Source of the DNA: Pseudanabaena sp. FACHB-2040
GTDB taxonomy: Bacteria; Cyanobacteriota; Cyanobacteriia; Phormidesmidales; Phormidesmidaceae
DNA: 64,000 bases
Assembly (NCBI RefSeq): GCF_014696715.1
Contig: NZ_JACJQO010000022.1
Location: 186,001 to 250,000 of the forward strand
Reading direction: 5' to 3'
This document shows, piece by piece, positions 9,265 to 16,841 of this stretch (its first letter is position 1; each line of letters begins with the position of its first letter). The notes under the pieces were generated by a model. That model saw only the letters and a program-made list of their open reading frames with translations. It was not told where the DNA came from and made no database searches. The translations under genes were made by a program, and so were the position numbers.

Positions 9265-9885
9265 TTACGCTTCGGCAGACTCCTCAGCAGCGCCGCGCCG
9301 CTTACGCAGAGCTGCAGCTCCCATACCAATTAGACCAGGCAGCAGCGCTGGCGTGGGAACGGGGGTCGGATCAGGCTTAGCCGATGTGAAGATGCTCATG
9401 TGGGAAACATCTCTCACCCGAGCCCTTCCATTATTATTGAAGTCAGTAAATGGGGATGTCCAGCTGCCCGCAGCGGCAGTTGCTAAGTAGCCAACGAAGT
9501 TAAACTCATTAGCAGCTTTGAAAGTAACGAGAACATTTTGCTTTGAGAAATCAATGCCCAAAGCACTGAAATCAAATGTACCTGCTGTTCCATCTTCTGG
9601 AGGAGTGAAGAAATTTTTCCCAGAATTCTCGTCGCTCTTGGCTAAGAGCCCCCAAGTAGAAATGTCAAAAAAAGTATCTGCATTAACGTTGGCTATGGAG
9701 TCTTGGCCTTGGCTTCCGACAGCACACCCTGCATTAGGCACAATACCCCGAGTTGAGGCATCTAATCTAAACCCAGTAAAACTGCTGCAGGCTATGGTCG
9801 CAGCTTGAGCTGAAGGTGCTCCTGCAATTACTCCTACCAATAGAGTGCTAGCCGTGATAGCACCAACCAAAAATTGTTTCTTCAT
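9265..9885 (-). CDS. PTPA-CTERM sorting-signal protein
   Basis: The 206-residue protein starts with a signal peptide (MKKQFLVGAITASTLLVG, cleavage after SAQA near residue 28). Its C-terminus carries a tripartite sorting tag: PVPTPALLPG, a hydrophobic stretch GLIGMGAAAL, and the basic cluster RKRR. This matches the PTPA-CTERM variant of PEP-CTERM signals common in cyanobacteria, which are handled by exosortase-type enzymes. The middle region (about 30-170) has two cysteines and many Asn/Asp/Phe residues but no domain I recognise. It is probably a secreted or surface protein. A candidate exosortase lies at 48928-49827 in the same window, although the PTPA type may need a different processing enzyme. 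Confidence 0.85.
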   Translation of the reverse strand: MKKQFLVGAITASTLLVGVIAGAPSAQAATIACSSFTGFRLDASTRGIVPNAGCAVGSQGQDSIANVNADTFFDISTWGLLAKSDENSGKNFFTPPEDGTAGTFDFSALGIDFSKQNVLVTFKAANEFNFVGYLATAAAGSWTSPFTDFNNNGRARVRDVSHMSIFTSAKPDPTPVPTPALLPGLIGMGAAALRKRRGAAEESAEA

Positions 9886-10261
9886 GTGCTCTGCTCAAAA
9901 AAATTAAGGACATTGATCGAAGTATCTGCATCTCCCCGATTCCTGATCCTATAGATGTCTTATTTACTACATTGAAAAATGCTTGGGATTGCTCCCTACC
10001 TGCTCTAATTCCCCCAAAATTGGCAGCCATTCAGATCAAGCTGAATACTGCAAATGCACTTGCAAAAGGCAGGTATCAGCAACAAATCAAACAGTATCAT
10101 TAGTTTCTGCCGAATCTACGTGAATTTGCTGAGCTTATTCAGTTCTTTAAATGATGTAGCCCTTGTTACAAGAGCGCCGACGCGACTCCAAGCCAGGCTG
10201 GTTTTGGGCGAACGGGCAATGCCAATCTACCCAGAGCTTTTGGGGCTTTGCAGACTCTTTC
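9886..10261. other. Intergenic stretch upstream of the PTPA-CTERM gene
   Basis: No gene is supported. The open frame at 10054-10362 is rejected because its C-terminal part is a translation of the AAACCGGGTTT repeat. The first 100 bases should contain the promoter and ribosome binding site of the PTPA-CTERM gene, but I cannot fix a clear -35/-10 pair. Confidence 0.4.
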
Positions 10262-10508
10262 AGAAACCGGGTTTTTTAAGACTGCTCAGACAACTTGCAT
10301 CGCCAGAGCAGAAACCCGGTTTCTTGACCTCAGGCTTCTCTTTTAGAAACCGGGTTTTTTAGAGCTGCTCAGACGACTTGTACTGGCAGGGTAGAAACCC
10401 GGTTTCTTGGCCTTGGGCTTTTGACAACTTGCATGGCAGGTTAGAAACCCGGTTTCTTGGCTTTGGCCCCAGACGACTTGCAGTGGCAGGGCAGAAACCG
10501 GGTTTCTT
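10262..10508. repeat. Six copies of an AGAAACC(C/G)GGTTTCTT palindrome
   Basis: Copies lie at about 10262, 10310, 10345, 10393, 10443 and 10493, 35-50 bp apart. The palindrome centre appears as ACCCGGT or ACCGGGT. The spacers are also alike, with CAGACGACTTGCA(GT)GGCAGGG recurring, so this is a tandem array of a roughly 50 bp unit and not only isolated palindromes. It begins directly after the stop codon of the small gene at 10513 and could act as a transcript end. A second array is at 56165-56358. Confidence 0.9.
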
Positions 10509-10512
10509 GGCC

Positions 10513-10773
10513 TTAGGCTTCTGCAGGGCGTTCGCCTGAATTGCTCGCTCGCCGCTGGGTGAGGATGGAGACGTACTCGCCGCCTCGCCCGGTCAGCATC
10601 GGCTTAGACCAGTCGCCCGCATCGGCGTAGCCCAAGCGGTGCAGCGTGTGAATCGTGTCTCGCAAGATGGCGTAGTCGCCTAGGAGAATGTGCCGCAGGG
10701 TTTCCTGGTTTGGGGGCGGCAGGGGAATGGAAGCCGCTGGCTGCGGCTGAGGGTCAGTATGTTCTTGACACAT
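10513..10773 (-). CDS. Small cyanobacterial protein, paralogue of the 41855 gene, behind a structured leader
   Basis: The 86-residue product is mostly hydrophilic. Residues 15-70 contain ILRDTIHTLHRLGYADAGDW, then SKPMLTGRGGEYVSILTQ. This aligns with VLDRMTKYLHSLHYADPDDW and the following SDPIPSGKDNQWMMVLIKHLL of the protein at 41855-42100, so the two are paralogues. I do not recognise the family or its function. I chose ATG at 10773-10771 because AAAGGAAC lies just upstream and the paralogue has the same start context; an ATG at 10854 would extend the frame into the structured leader. Position behind the conserved RNA suggests expression controlled at translation. Confidence 0.8.
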   Translation of the reverse strand: MCQEHTDPQPQPAASIPLPPPNQETLRHILLGDYAILRDTIHTLHRLGYADAGDWSKPMLTGRGGEYVSILTQRRASNSGERPAEA

Positions 10774-10982
10774 AGGTTCTAGTTCCTTTTGAGTGAAGAA
10801 ACTAGAACTCAAGACCTGGCTATTCCCAGCAAGGTGCATATGAGGAACAGCCAAGGTCTAAACTGACTTTAGCTGACCGCACTGCTGACACAGTGTGGGA
10901 GGTCAGGGGATTGGAGAGACTGCCATCTTTCCTTTCCCCGCCCAAGTCAAGAGTTCTAGGAAGCGGTCGGGAATCAACCGTA
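10774..10982 (-). promoter_or_regulatory. Structured 5' leader, riboswitch-like, copy B
   Basis: Read on the minus strand, CTAGAACTC (10959-10951) pairs perfectly with GAGTTCTAG (10810-10802) as a closing stem. It is extended by GACTTGG (10948-10942) with CCAGGTC (10819-10813). Inside lie four hairpins, including CTGACC...GGTCAG and CTAAA-GTCAG-TTTAG. A second hairpin, GTTCTAGTTTCTT (10808-10796) with AAGGAACTAGAAC (10788-10776), covers the AAGGA ribosome binding site. Its 5' arm overlaps the closing stem, so the two cannot coexist. The same plan occurs at 41629-41854. Function as a riboswitch is inferred. Confidence 0.72.
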
Positions 10983-10988
10983 CAAGAG

Positions 10989-11017
10989 AGAATAGTGTGG
11001 GCTGAGGCATCAGTCAA
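10989..11017 (-). promoter_or_regulatory. Sigma70-type promoter of leader B
   Basis: On the minus strand TTGACT (11017-11012) is followed after 17 bp by TATTCT (10994-10989), placing the start near 10982. The leader copy at 41.6 kb has the same -10 hexamer. Confidence 0.7.
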
Positions 11018-11081
11018 GCGTTGAGGCGCAAAAGTTGCGATCGCAACCCCAGCGGCAAGTGCGATTGATTCTTCCAACCCC

Positions 11082-11113
11082 GTAGGTTGGCGTCAAGCGC
11101 AGCGCGACCCACC
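11082..11113. repeat. Dispersed GTAGGTTGG...ACCCACC repeat, copy 2
   Basis: GTAGGTTGGCG, a GCGCAGCGCG core and ACCCACC form an imperfect inverted repeat related to the copy at 6207. It lies between the leader B promoter and the PEP-CTERM gene. Confidence 0.6.
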
Positions 11114-11174
11114 AGGCTCCTAAGCAATCCTCGTTTCACTTCACGCTAGGAGGCAGAACCTTCCGCTGCTCATC

Positions 11175-11191
11175 CCCAGACGGAGTCTGGG
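11175..11191. terminator. CCCAGAC/GTCTGGG hairpin downstream of the PEP-CTERM gene
   Basis: CCCAGAC (11175-11181) pairs with GTCTGGG (11185-11191) over a 3-base loop, in a context resembling a common cyanobacterial intergenic repeat (TCTGGGAACGAGG). There is no T-run, so true termination is uncertain. Confidence 0.4.
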
Positions 11192-11214
11192 AACGAGGAG
11201 TCAGCGGAATTTGT

Positions 11215-11946
11215 TTATCTTGCTACTTTACGTCTGCGTAACAGCACTGTCCCCCATCCGACTAGCCCCAGCAAAATCACAGGAGCCCCCCCCGGTTCAG
11301 GCGTTGAAACGGGCGTATAGTCGTAGGTCACCCTCAGCCCAACGTTAGAGACGTTGCCCTGCCAATCCAGCGCGTAGTCTCCCGAGGAAACGCTGCCCTC
11401 GCCCTCAGTAAACGCATAAAGCTGTGCTGCGTAGCTGCCAACGCCCTCAAAAAACTGCATGTCGCTGCCAAAGAACTCTGAGTCAATCACCAGAGCCGCA
11501 TCAAACGTTTTCTTGGTGTAGGCCGTAGCCCCCGACAAGCCGCCGCCATCAAGGGCTCCGTCAAACGGGCCAAGCGGTTGAGCAATCTGAGCCCTGGCTT
11601 CGTCGATCACGGGCCACCACAGCCCCACCCCCTCTCTAACTGTGTAGACCGCTCCCCCAGCAAACGCCACGGCATACCCCTGCCCAAACCCCTTTTGCTG
11701 AGACAGGTTCTCTAGCTGAACTGTGGTTTCAGCCTCGCCTACCAGCTCCAAAATCACTCGATTCAGCTTCCCCAAACCGGCGTCAAAGTAGGGCAGCGAG
11801 GCAAAGGGAAACTCCAAATCATCTGGAGAAAAGCGCGGCGTTGAGTGTGTCAGCATTGCTGCCTCAGCCACCCCCGGCACAGCTAGAGCCGCTATACCGA
11901 CCGAGAGTGCGATCGCACATGAATTGCCCATTTTTTGCATAAGCAT
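11215..11946 (-). CDS. PEP-CTERM sorting-signal protein
   Basis: The 243-residue protein has an N-terminal signal peptide (IALSVGIAALAVPG, cleavage after AEAA near residue 30). It ends in a PEP-CTERM tag: VSTPEPGGAP, a hydrophobic LLGLVGWGTVLL, and basic RRRKVAR. Such tails are cut by exosortases on export in EPS-producing bacteria. The middle contains acidic and aromatic residues with no domain that I recognise. Met1 and Met3 are both possible starts. A shortened duplicate of its 5' and 3' ends lies just upstream at 12071-12168. The exosortase at 48928-49827 is a plausible processing enzyme. Confidence 0.85.
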   Translation of the reverse strand: MLMQKMGNSCAIALSVGIAALAVPGVAEAAMLTHSTPRFSPDDLEFPFASLPYFDAGLGKLNRVILELVGEAETTVQLENLSQQKGFGQGYAVAFAGGAVYTVREGVGLWWPVIDEARAQIAQPLGPFDGALDGGGLSGATAYTKKTFDAALVIDSEFFGSDMQFFEGVGSYAAQLYAFTEGEGSVSSGDYALDWQGNVSNVGLRVTYDYTPVSTPEPGGAPVILLGLVGWGTVLLRRRKVAR

Positions 11947-12465
11947 CGAAAGCCCGCCTGAAAGTTCACTGCAAGACTAGCTTCTATGTCAAGCTATCGA
12001 TACCTACCCAAAGCAATTTAAGACCAGAGTTTACGCACTCCCAACCCGCCTGGTCTCCGAGTGCTTAGGATCAGCTCACCGCTTTGCGCTTCCGCAACAT
12101 CCCTACCTAGCCCCGGCAAGTGCGATCGCAAATGAACCACCCAATTTTTGAGTAGGCGTTGAAAGCATGCGGTGATCTCCATTGGAAGACTAACTTTTAA
12201 TGGAAAAGTTTTAATGGAAAAGACATCGGCACCTAAGTAAGGACGTGCGCGACCAAAAGCTGCACATCCCCCAAATCAAGACCTTGCTCTCTATGAGCCA
12301 TAGTCTCAGGCGGCTGCAAGAAAGTTTCGAAGTTCACATCTTGCAACTTGGCACAAACCACCCCTCAAAATTCCACCCGGTCAACCTTGCCGCCTAAGTC
12401 AGAGCATCCCCACCATTGCACCTTTAAGCCGTTGCTTTTCCAAAGGATTCCGCTATGCTCGATAA
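11947..12465. other. Region upstream of the PEP-CTERM gene and argD, with a duplicated segment
   Basis: About 90 bp around 11905-12000 (start of the PEP-CTERM gene and its upstream sequence) recur imperfectly at 12117-12205. Shared blocks are GTGCGATCGCA, CCCA(A/T)TTTTTG, GAAAGC and AAGACTA. The second copy forms the start of a relic gene (12071-12168). The rest, 12205-12465, holds the argD promoter; I see no further gene. Confidence 0.6.
12071..12168 (-). pseudogene. Collapsed PEP-CTERM gene: signal-peptide start joined to CTERM tail
   Basis: On the minus strand ATG at 12168-12166 opens MLSTPTQKLGGSFAIALAG, similar to the first residues of the intact PEP-CTERM protein next door, then reaches a stop at 12105-12103. 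In another frame GMLRKRKAVS ends at a stop at 12073-12071, and this is a typical basic PEP-CTERM tail. The start and tail are nearly adjacent, so the body of the gene has been deleted, leaving a frameshifted relic. It lies directly upstream of, and is partly duplicated from or ancestral to, the gene at 11215-11946. It is unlikely to make a functional product. Confidence 0.65.
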
Positions 12466-13770
12466 ATGTCGGTTGAGGCAAGTCTCGTGAGTCTGATGAC
12501 CCTGGTTCAAAATTCCCTAAAGGCGCTAACGTCTCCTGCTACAGGCACAACCCCCTTCAGCCCTCAGCAGTTCGATGCCCACGTAATGACCACCTATGGG
12601 CGCTTTCCCATTGCCCTAGAGCGGGGCCGAGGCTGCCGAGTTTGGGACACTGAGGGTCGAGAATACCTCGATTTTGTCGCCGGGATTGCCACCTGCACCC
12701 TAGGCCATGCTCACCCGGCCATGGTGGAGGCCGTGACCCAGCAGATGCAGACTCTGCACCACGTCTCTAACCTCTATTACGTGCCCGAGCAGGGCGAACT
12801 AGCCCGCTGGCTCGTTCAACACTCCTGCGCCGATCGGGCCTTTTTCTGCAACTCTGGAGCCGAGGCCAACGAGGGAGCCATCAAGCTGGCCCGCAAATAC
12901 GCCCACACCCAGCGCGGCATCCAAACCCCCGTCATCATTACCGCCCAAGCCAGCTTCCACGGCCGCACCCTAGCCACCATTACCGCCACCGGCCAGCCCA
13001 AATACCAAAAGAACTTTGACCCGCTGATGCCGGGCTTTTTCTATGTGCCCTACAACGATATTGCGGCGCTGAGAGATGCGATCGCAACCCTTGATGCCGA
13101 CCAGCCCCAGGTCGCTGCCATCATGATGGAAGCCCTACAGGGCGAAGGCGGCGTGCGCCCCGGCGACGTAGACTATTTCAAGCAAGTCCGCCAGATCTGC
13201 GATGAAAAAGGCATTCTGCTGATCCTCGACGAGGTGCAGGTGGGCATGGGCCGCAGCGGCCAGATCTGGGGCTACGAAAATCTCGGCATTGAGCCCGACA
13301 TCTTCACCTCAGCCAAGGGCTTGGGCGGCGGCATTCCCATTGGGGCCATGCTGTGCAAATCCCACTGCGACGTATTTCAGCCCGGCGACCACGCCAGCAC
13401 CTTTGGCGGCAACCCCTTTGCCTGTAAAGTCGCCCTCACCGTCTGCCAAACGCTAGAAAAAGACGACCTGCTGAAAAACGTTCGGCTGCGTGGTGAGCAG
13501 CTCCGTTTGGGTCTGCAGGAAATAGCTAAGTGCTACCCCACCGCAATCGAGCAGGTGCGCGGCTGGGGCCTAATCAATGGCCTAGTGCTTTCTGAAACGG
13601 CCCCCATGACCTCAGTAGACGTGGTCAAAGCAGCCATGCAAGAAGGGCTGCTGCTGGTGCCCGCCGGACCTCAAGTAGTGCGCTTTGTGCCGCCGTTGAT
13701 TGTCTCTGCCGACGAGGTGCAGATCGCCCTAGCCAAGTTCGAGAAAGCACTCGCTAGCGTCGCCGCTTAA
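12466..13770 (+). CDS. argD: Acetylornithine aminotransferase
   Basis: The 434-residue protein is a class III PLP aminotransferase that converts N-acetylglutamate semialdehyde to N-acetylornithine in arginine synthesis, in the cytosol. Visible family features are the early FVAGIATCTLGHAHP, FCNSGAEANEGAIKLARKY near residue 125, SFHGRTLATI near 165, LILDEVQVGMGRSG near 250 and the PLP lysine in TSAKGLGGGIP near 284. Its length is slightly above the usual 400-420 because of a 30-residue N-terminal leader; Met11 is an alternative start. It stands alone, without other arg genes nearby, as is common in cyanobacteria. Related ornithine or GABA aminotransferases are possible, but the cyanobacterial pattern favours ArgD. 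Confidence 0.9.
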   Translation: MSVEASLVSLMTLVQNSLKALTSPATGTTPFSPQQFDAHVMTTYGRFPIALERGRGCRVWDTEGREYLDFVAGIATCTLGHAHPAMVEAVTQQMQTLHHVSNLYYVPEQGELARWLVQHSCADRAFFCNSGAEANEGAIKLARKYAHTQRGIQTPVIITAQASFHGRTLATITATGQPKYQKNFDPLMPGFFYVPYNDIAALRDAIATLDADQPQVAAIMMEALQGEGGVRPGDVDYFKQVRQICDEKGILLILDEVQVGMGRSGQIWGYENLGIEPDIFTSAKGLGGGIPIGAMLCKSHCDVFQPGDHASTFGGNPFACKVALTVCQTLEKDDLLKNVRLRGEQLRLGLQEIAKCYPTAIEQVRGWGLINGLVLSETAPMTSVDVVKAAMQEGLLLVPAGPQVVRFVPPLIVSADEVQIALAKFEKALASVAA

Positions 13771-13783
13771 GCCTCAAGAATTT

Positions 13784-13856
13784 GGAGGTTGGGTTGAGCA
13801 AAGTACACCCCCAGCACTAGATAGAGTTGTTGGGTTTCTCAAAGCCTCAACCTACG
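13784..13856. repeat. Dispersed GGTTGGGTT-type repeat, copy 3
   Basis: GGAGGTTGGGTT at the left and GTTGTTGGGTTTC...CAACCTACG at the right surround a spacer. The outer ends are inverted. It lies between the convergent argD and RidA-family genes and may serve as their shared transcript end. Confidence 0.65.
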
Positions 13857-13877
13857 AATTGCCCTAGCTGCCGATTC

Positions 13878-14408
13878 TTAATCCAGATAGCCAACATCCA
13901 TGTCAGCGGGGGAACGGTTCGATGCAATGGGCCGCCTCGGCATGCCGCCAGGCGAGGGACTAATCCCCTGCTGCATTGGAGCCTCATCTCTGCGGGCCAG
14001 GTTGAGCATGGGCTGAGGCTCGTCATCGTCCAGTAGCGCTTCGACTTCAACCTCGACCAGCATATCGGGGTTGACCAGGCCTGGAATTTCAACCATCGTA
14101 TTGACCGGCGGATAGTCGGCAAATAGTTCCTGGTGCGCCTGAGCAAACTCTTCCCAGCGGCTCATGTCTGTGACAAAGAGGCGCGTGCGAACAATATCGG
14201 GCAAATCGCCACCCAAGTCTTGCAACGCCTTTTGGATAATCTCAAAGCAGCGCTTGGTCTGGGCATAGGCATCGCCTGGGGCAAAGGTGCCGCCCTCACC
14301 ATCTGAGGGGGCTGTGCCTGCGACAAAGATCTGATTGCCAATCCGCATGGCCCGACAGTAGCCTGCTTTTTCCTCCCAGGGTGAGCCTGTAAATACCCGT
14401 TGGCGCAT
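13878..14408 (-). CDS. RidA (YjgF/YER057c/UK114) family protein
   Basis: Residues 1-130 match the RidA fold: FVAGTAPSD near 28, DAYAQTKRCFEIIQKAL near 46-62, VRTRLFVTDMS near 74-84 and PPVNTMVEIPGL near 99. Proteins of this family deaminate reactive enamine/imine intermediates released by PLP enzymes and so protect metabolism. RidA proper has an arginine near the end of the fold that binds the substrate carboxylate. Here the equivalent stretch reads VEVEVEALL, so this may be a subgroup with other activity. A roughly 45-residue acidic and proline-containing tail follows the domain. Its neighbour argD is a PLP enzyme, but they are convergent. Confidence 0.85.
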   Translation of the reverse strand: MRQRVFTGSPWEEKAGYCRAMRIGNQIFVAGTAPSDGEGGTFAPGDAYAQTKRCFEIIQKALQDLGGDLPDIVRTRLFVTDMSRWEEFAQAHQELFADYPPVNTMVEIPGLVNPDMLVEVEVEALLDDDEPQPMLNLARRDEAPMQQGISPSPGGMPRRPIASNRSPADMDVGYLD

Positions 14409-14578
14409 CGCTACTGATCTCCCTAGCCTTTCTTCGATACCCTACCATCCGGTCGTCAGAGTTGGTCATTATTCTCTATGACCACAGGCTCTACAATCAC
14501 AGGCCCTATGATCAAAGGGCCTATGATCATAAAAGCACTGACCCTCTTAAAAACCCTTGTACGGACAGGTAGCGCGCC

Positions 14579-15478
14579 ATGTTGAAGTTTCAGCCTGTGG
14601 GCTTTGGTCAGCGGGTGATTGATACGCCCCTAGGCGTGATGGCCTATTACACGCCCACTAGCCCCCCCTGGCGATCCGAGGCCGACTCCGGCACCGACCG
14701 ACCGCCACTCGTATTTCTGCACAGTCTGGGGGGTGGCTCTTCTGCCTTTGAGTGGTCAAAGGTGTATCCGGCGCTGGCCCCCAGTCACCGAGTTATTGCC
14801 CCCGATTTGATTGGCTGGGGCCAGTCTGCCCACCCAGTTCGCGACTACCGGGTAGAAGACTACCTAGAGGTGATTACCATGCTGCTGGAGCAAGTGGCGC
14901 AGCAGCCGGCGATCGTGGTGGCTTCTTCGATAACAGCGGGGGTAACGGTGCGACTTGCGATCGCACGTCCCGATCTCTTCCAGGGGCTGTTTCTCGTCTC
15001 GCCCTCTGGCAACAGCGACTTTGGCCGCAACTACCGCTTTAGCCTACCTGCTGCTCTAGCGGGCACCCCTGGCCTAGACCGATTGGTTTACAGCCTGGGA
15101 GCCGCCAACGAAACTGCCGTAACCACCTTCCTTTCAACTTTTCTATTTGCCGATGCCGACCGAATTACGCCCGATATCGTGCAGGCGTACTTGGCGGGCA
15201 CCCAGCAGCCCAACGCAGAATACTCAGCCTTATCTACTCTCAAAGGAGATATTGCCTTTGATCTGTCGCTGTACATGAGCCAGCTGAGCCTTCCCACCGT
15301 TTTTGTCTGGGGTCAAGACTCCCGCTTTAGCCCACCCGAGTTTGGCAAACGGTTAGCCAGTTTGAATCCTCAGGCTGTGCGCCAGGTGTATGAGATTCCC
15401 CAGGCAGGCGTCTTGCCACATCTAGAGCATCCCAGTGTCATAGCGGGGCTGATTGAAGCCTTTTGCGCTTCTCTCTAG
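14579..15478 (+). CDS. Alpha/beta hydrolase with unusual nucleophile elbow
   Basis: The 299-residue protein is an alpha/beta hydrolase: oxyanion region LVFLHSLGGGSS near 43-54, IAPDLIGWGQS near 72-82, a cap after PSGNSDFG, the acid candidate in VWGQDSRFSP near 243-252, and the catalytic His candidate in LPHLEHP near 280. The nucleophile elbow reads VVASSITAGVTV in place of the usual G-x-S-x-G. The second Ser is the probable nucleophile, but the flanking small residues differ from the norm. Substrate is unknown. Similar cyanobacterial proteins are annotated only as alpha/beta fold hydrolases. It is transcribed alone from a region with a repeated CCTATGATCA motif at 14503-14532. Confidence 0.85.
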   Translation: MLKFQPVGFGQRVIDTPLGVMAYYTPTSPPWRSEADSGTDRPPLVFLHSLGGGSSAFEWSKVYPALAPSHRVIAPDLIGWGQSAHPVRDYRVEDYLEVITMLLEQVAQQPAIVVASSITAGVTVRLAIARPDLFQGLFLVSPSGNSDFGRNYRFSLPAALAGTPGLDRLVYSLGAANETAVTTFLSTFLFADADRITPDIVQAYLAGTQQPNAEYSALSTLKGDIAFDLSLYMSQLSLPTVFVWGQDSRFSPPEFGKRLASLNPQAVRQVYEIPQAGVLPHLEHPSVIAGLIEAFCASL

Positions 15479-15567
15479 AGATTAAGCCTTTCTTTTGCCC
15501 GATTCTCAGTGCTTTTTCAGGCCATTAAGATCTAATAGAATAAACTCTCCTAGAAACTAAAACCGTA

Positions 15568-16581
15568 ATGGTTCAATCTGCTCCGCCCATAACCGCCCAG
15601 CGCAATGGGGTCACGCCCTTCAGCAATAAGCTCCAGGCTCCTCTAACCAAGCAGCCCATCACAACTCTACAGATCAATTTAGGGCGGCGGTGTAACTTGG
15701 CCTGCACCCATTGCCATGTTGAAGCAGGGCCTAAGCGCACTGAAGAACTGTCGCCTGAGGTCTGCGATCAGCTGATTGAGATCATCCGCTGCTTCCCGCA
15801 AATCAAAACCGTAGATTTAACGGGCGGAGCCCCAGAGATGAACTACGGCTTTCGGCCCCTGGTAGAGGCAGCTAGGCAGGCCGGAAAAACAGTGATTGTG
15901 CGCTCTAACCTGACCATTTTCTTTGAACCCGGCTTTGAGGATCTGCCCGAGTATTTTGCCCAGCACCAGCTGCGGGTCGTCGCCTCCATGCCCTGCTACC
16001 TAGAAGACAATGTAGACAAGCAGCGCGGTGCAGGGGTTTACAGCAGCTCTATTCGCGCCCTGCAGAAGCTCAATGAGTTGGGCTACAGCACAGACCCAGC
16101 CCTGCAGCTAGATCTGGTCTTCAACCCACAAGTGCCCCGCACCGAAAAGTTTTCCCTAACGCCCGATCAGCAACAGCTCCAGCAAGACTACAAAGCCTAT
16201 CTTGAAGACCACTTTGGTATTGTCTTCAACCACCTGTTCACCATCACGAACCTGCCCATTGGTCGGGTCAAGCAGTATCTGGCCGCTAAGTCGCTGTACT
16301 GGCCCTATGTTCAGTTTCTAGAGGCCAACCACAACGGCAGTACCATCGGTAACCTGATGTGCCGCGACCAGCTCTCCATAGATTATTTAGGCAACATTTA
16401 CGACTGTGACTTCAATCAGATGGAGCACGTCCCCTCTAAGCTGCCCAACGGCACAGCGCTGACGGTAGCCCACCTGTTAGAGGCAGGCTCTCTCGATGTT
16501 TTGGAGGAAATTCAGACTCGTCCCTACTGCTACGGCTGCACCGCTGGCAGCGGCTCTAGCTGCGGCGGTGCCCTGGTCTAA
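15568..16581 (+). CDS. arsS: Arsenosugar-type radical SAM protein (ArsS-like, DUF3641 C-terminus)
   Basis: The 337-residue enzyme has the radical SAM cluster motif CNLACTHC near residues 43-50, followed by DLTGGAPEM near 90. The C-terminal DUF3641-type domain contains MCRDQLSIDYLGNIYDCDFNQ and ends with a cysteine-rich CYGCTAGSGSSCGGALV, probably binding a further iron-sulfur cluster. ArsS catalyses formation of the adenosyl-dimethylarsine precursor of arsenosugars after ArsM methylation. No arsM or arsenate gene lies beside it here. The assignment rests on the paired N- and C-terminal motifs. A broader, undefined radical SAM function is possible. Confidence 0.85.
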   Translation: MVQSAPPITAQRNGVTPFSNKLQAPLTKQPITTLQINLGRRCNLACTHCHVEAGPKRTEELSPEVCDQLIEIIRCFPQIKTVDLTGGAPEMNYGFRPLVEAARQAGKTVIVRSNLTIFFEPGFEDLPEYFAQHQLRVVASMPCYLEDNVDKQRGAGVYSSSIRALQKLNELGYSTDPALQLDLVFNPQVPRTEKFSLTPDQQQLQQDYKAYLEDHFGIVFNHLFTITNLPIGRVKQYLAAKSLYWPYVQFLEANHNGSTIGNLMCRDQLSIDYLGNIYDCDFNQMEHVPSKLPNGTALTVAHLLEAGSLDVLEEIQTRPYCYGCTAGSGSSCGGALV

Positions 16582-16650
16582 CGCTAGTAGTGATTAGAGC
16601 CTTGGAGCCTTTAGTAGGTTATTTTGAGCGACACAAAACCCGCATAGGAG

Positions 16651-16687
16651 TTTGTTGGGTGGCGCTGCGCTTGACACCAACCTACAA
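16651..16687. repeat. Dispersed repeat, copy 4
   Basis: TTTGTTGGGTGGCGC followed by GCGCTTGACACCAACCTACAAA: the two halves are an imperfect inverted repeat of the family seen at 6207. A related REP-like segment, TGTCATCGCAGCGCGTCAGGCAC, follows at about 16705. Confidence 0.65.
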
Positions 16688-16734
16688 ATTTAGGCCAGTA
16701 AGATGTGTCATCGCAGCGCGTCAGGCACTAGCTT

Positions 16735-16838
16735 TGTGGGTCGGGTTAAACGAAGTGCAAACCCAACATTCCAACATTAGAAGAACCCAACATTAAAGGG
16801 AGTTGTTGGGTTTTGCAGGGCCTCACCCAACCCACCGG
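16735..16838. repeat. Dispersed repeat, copy 5 (double)
   Basis: GTGGGTCGGGTTAAACGAAGTG...ACCCAACATT is followed by AACCCAACATT, then GTTGTTGGGTTTT...CACCCAACCCACC. The outermost GTGGGT and ACCCAC can pair. It fills the space between the convergent radical SAM and ferredoxin-like genes. Confidence 0.65.
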
Positions 16839-16841
16839 ATG

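Noticed and set aside
10054-10362. Open frame of 102 codons on the plus strand
   Set aside because: Its C-terminal KPGFL-type repeats are a translation of the AAACCGGGTTT palindrome array; no start signal and no homology.
10262-10508. CRISPR array
   Set aside because: The repeats are short palindromes, spacers are similar to each other and no cas gene is nearby.
16590-16796. 68-codon plus-strand frame after the radical SAM gene
   Set aside because: It is built from two dispersed intergenic repeats.
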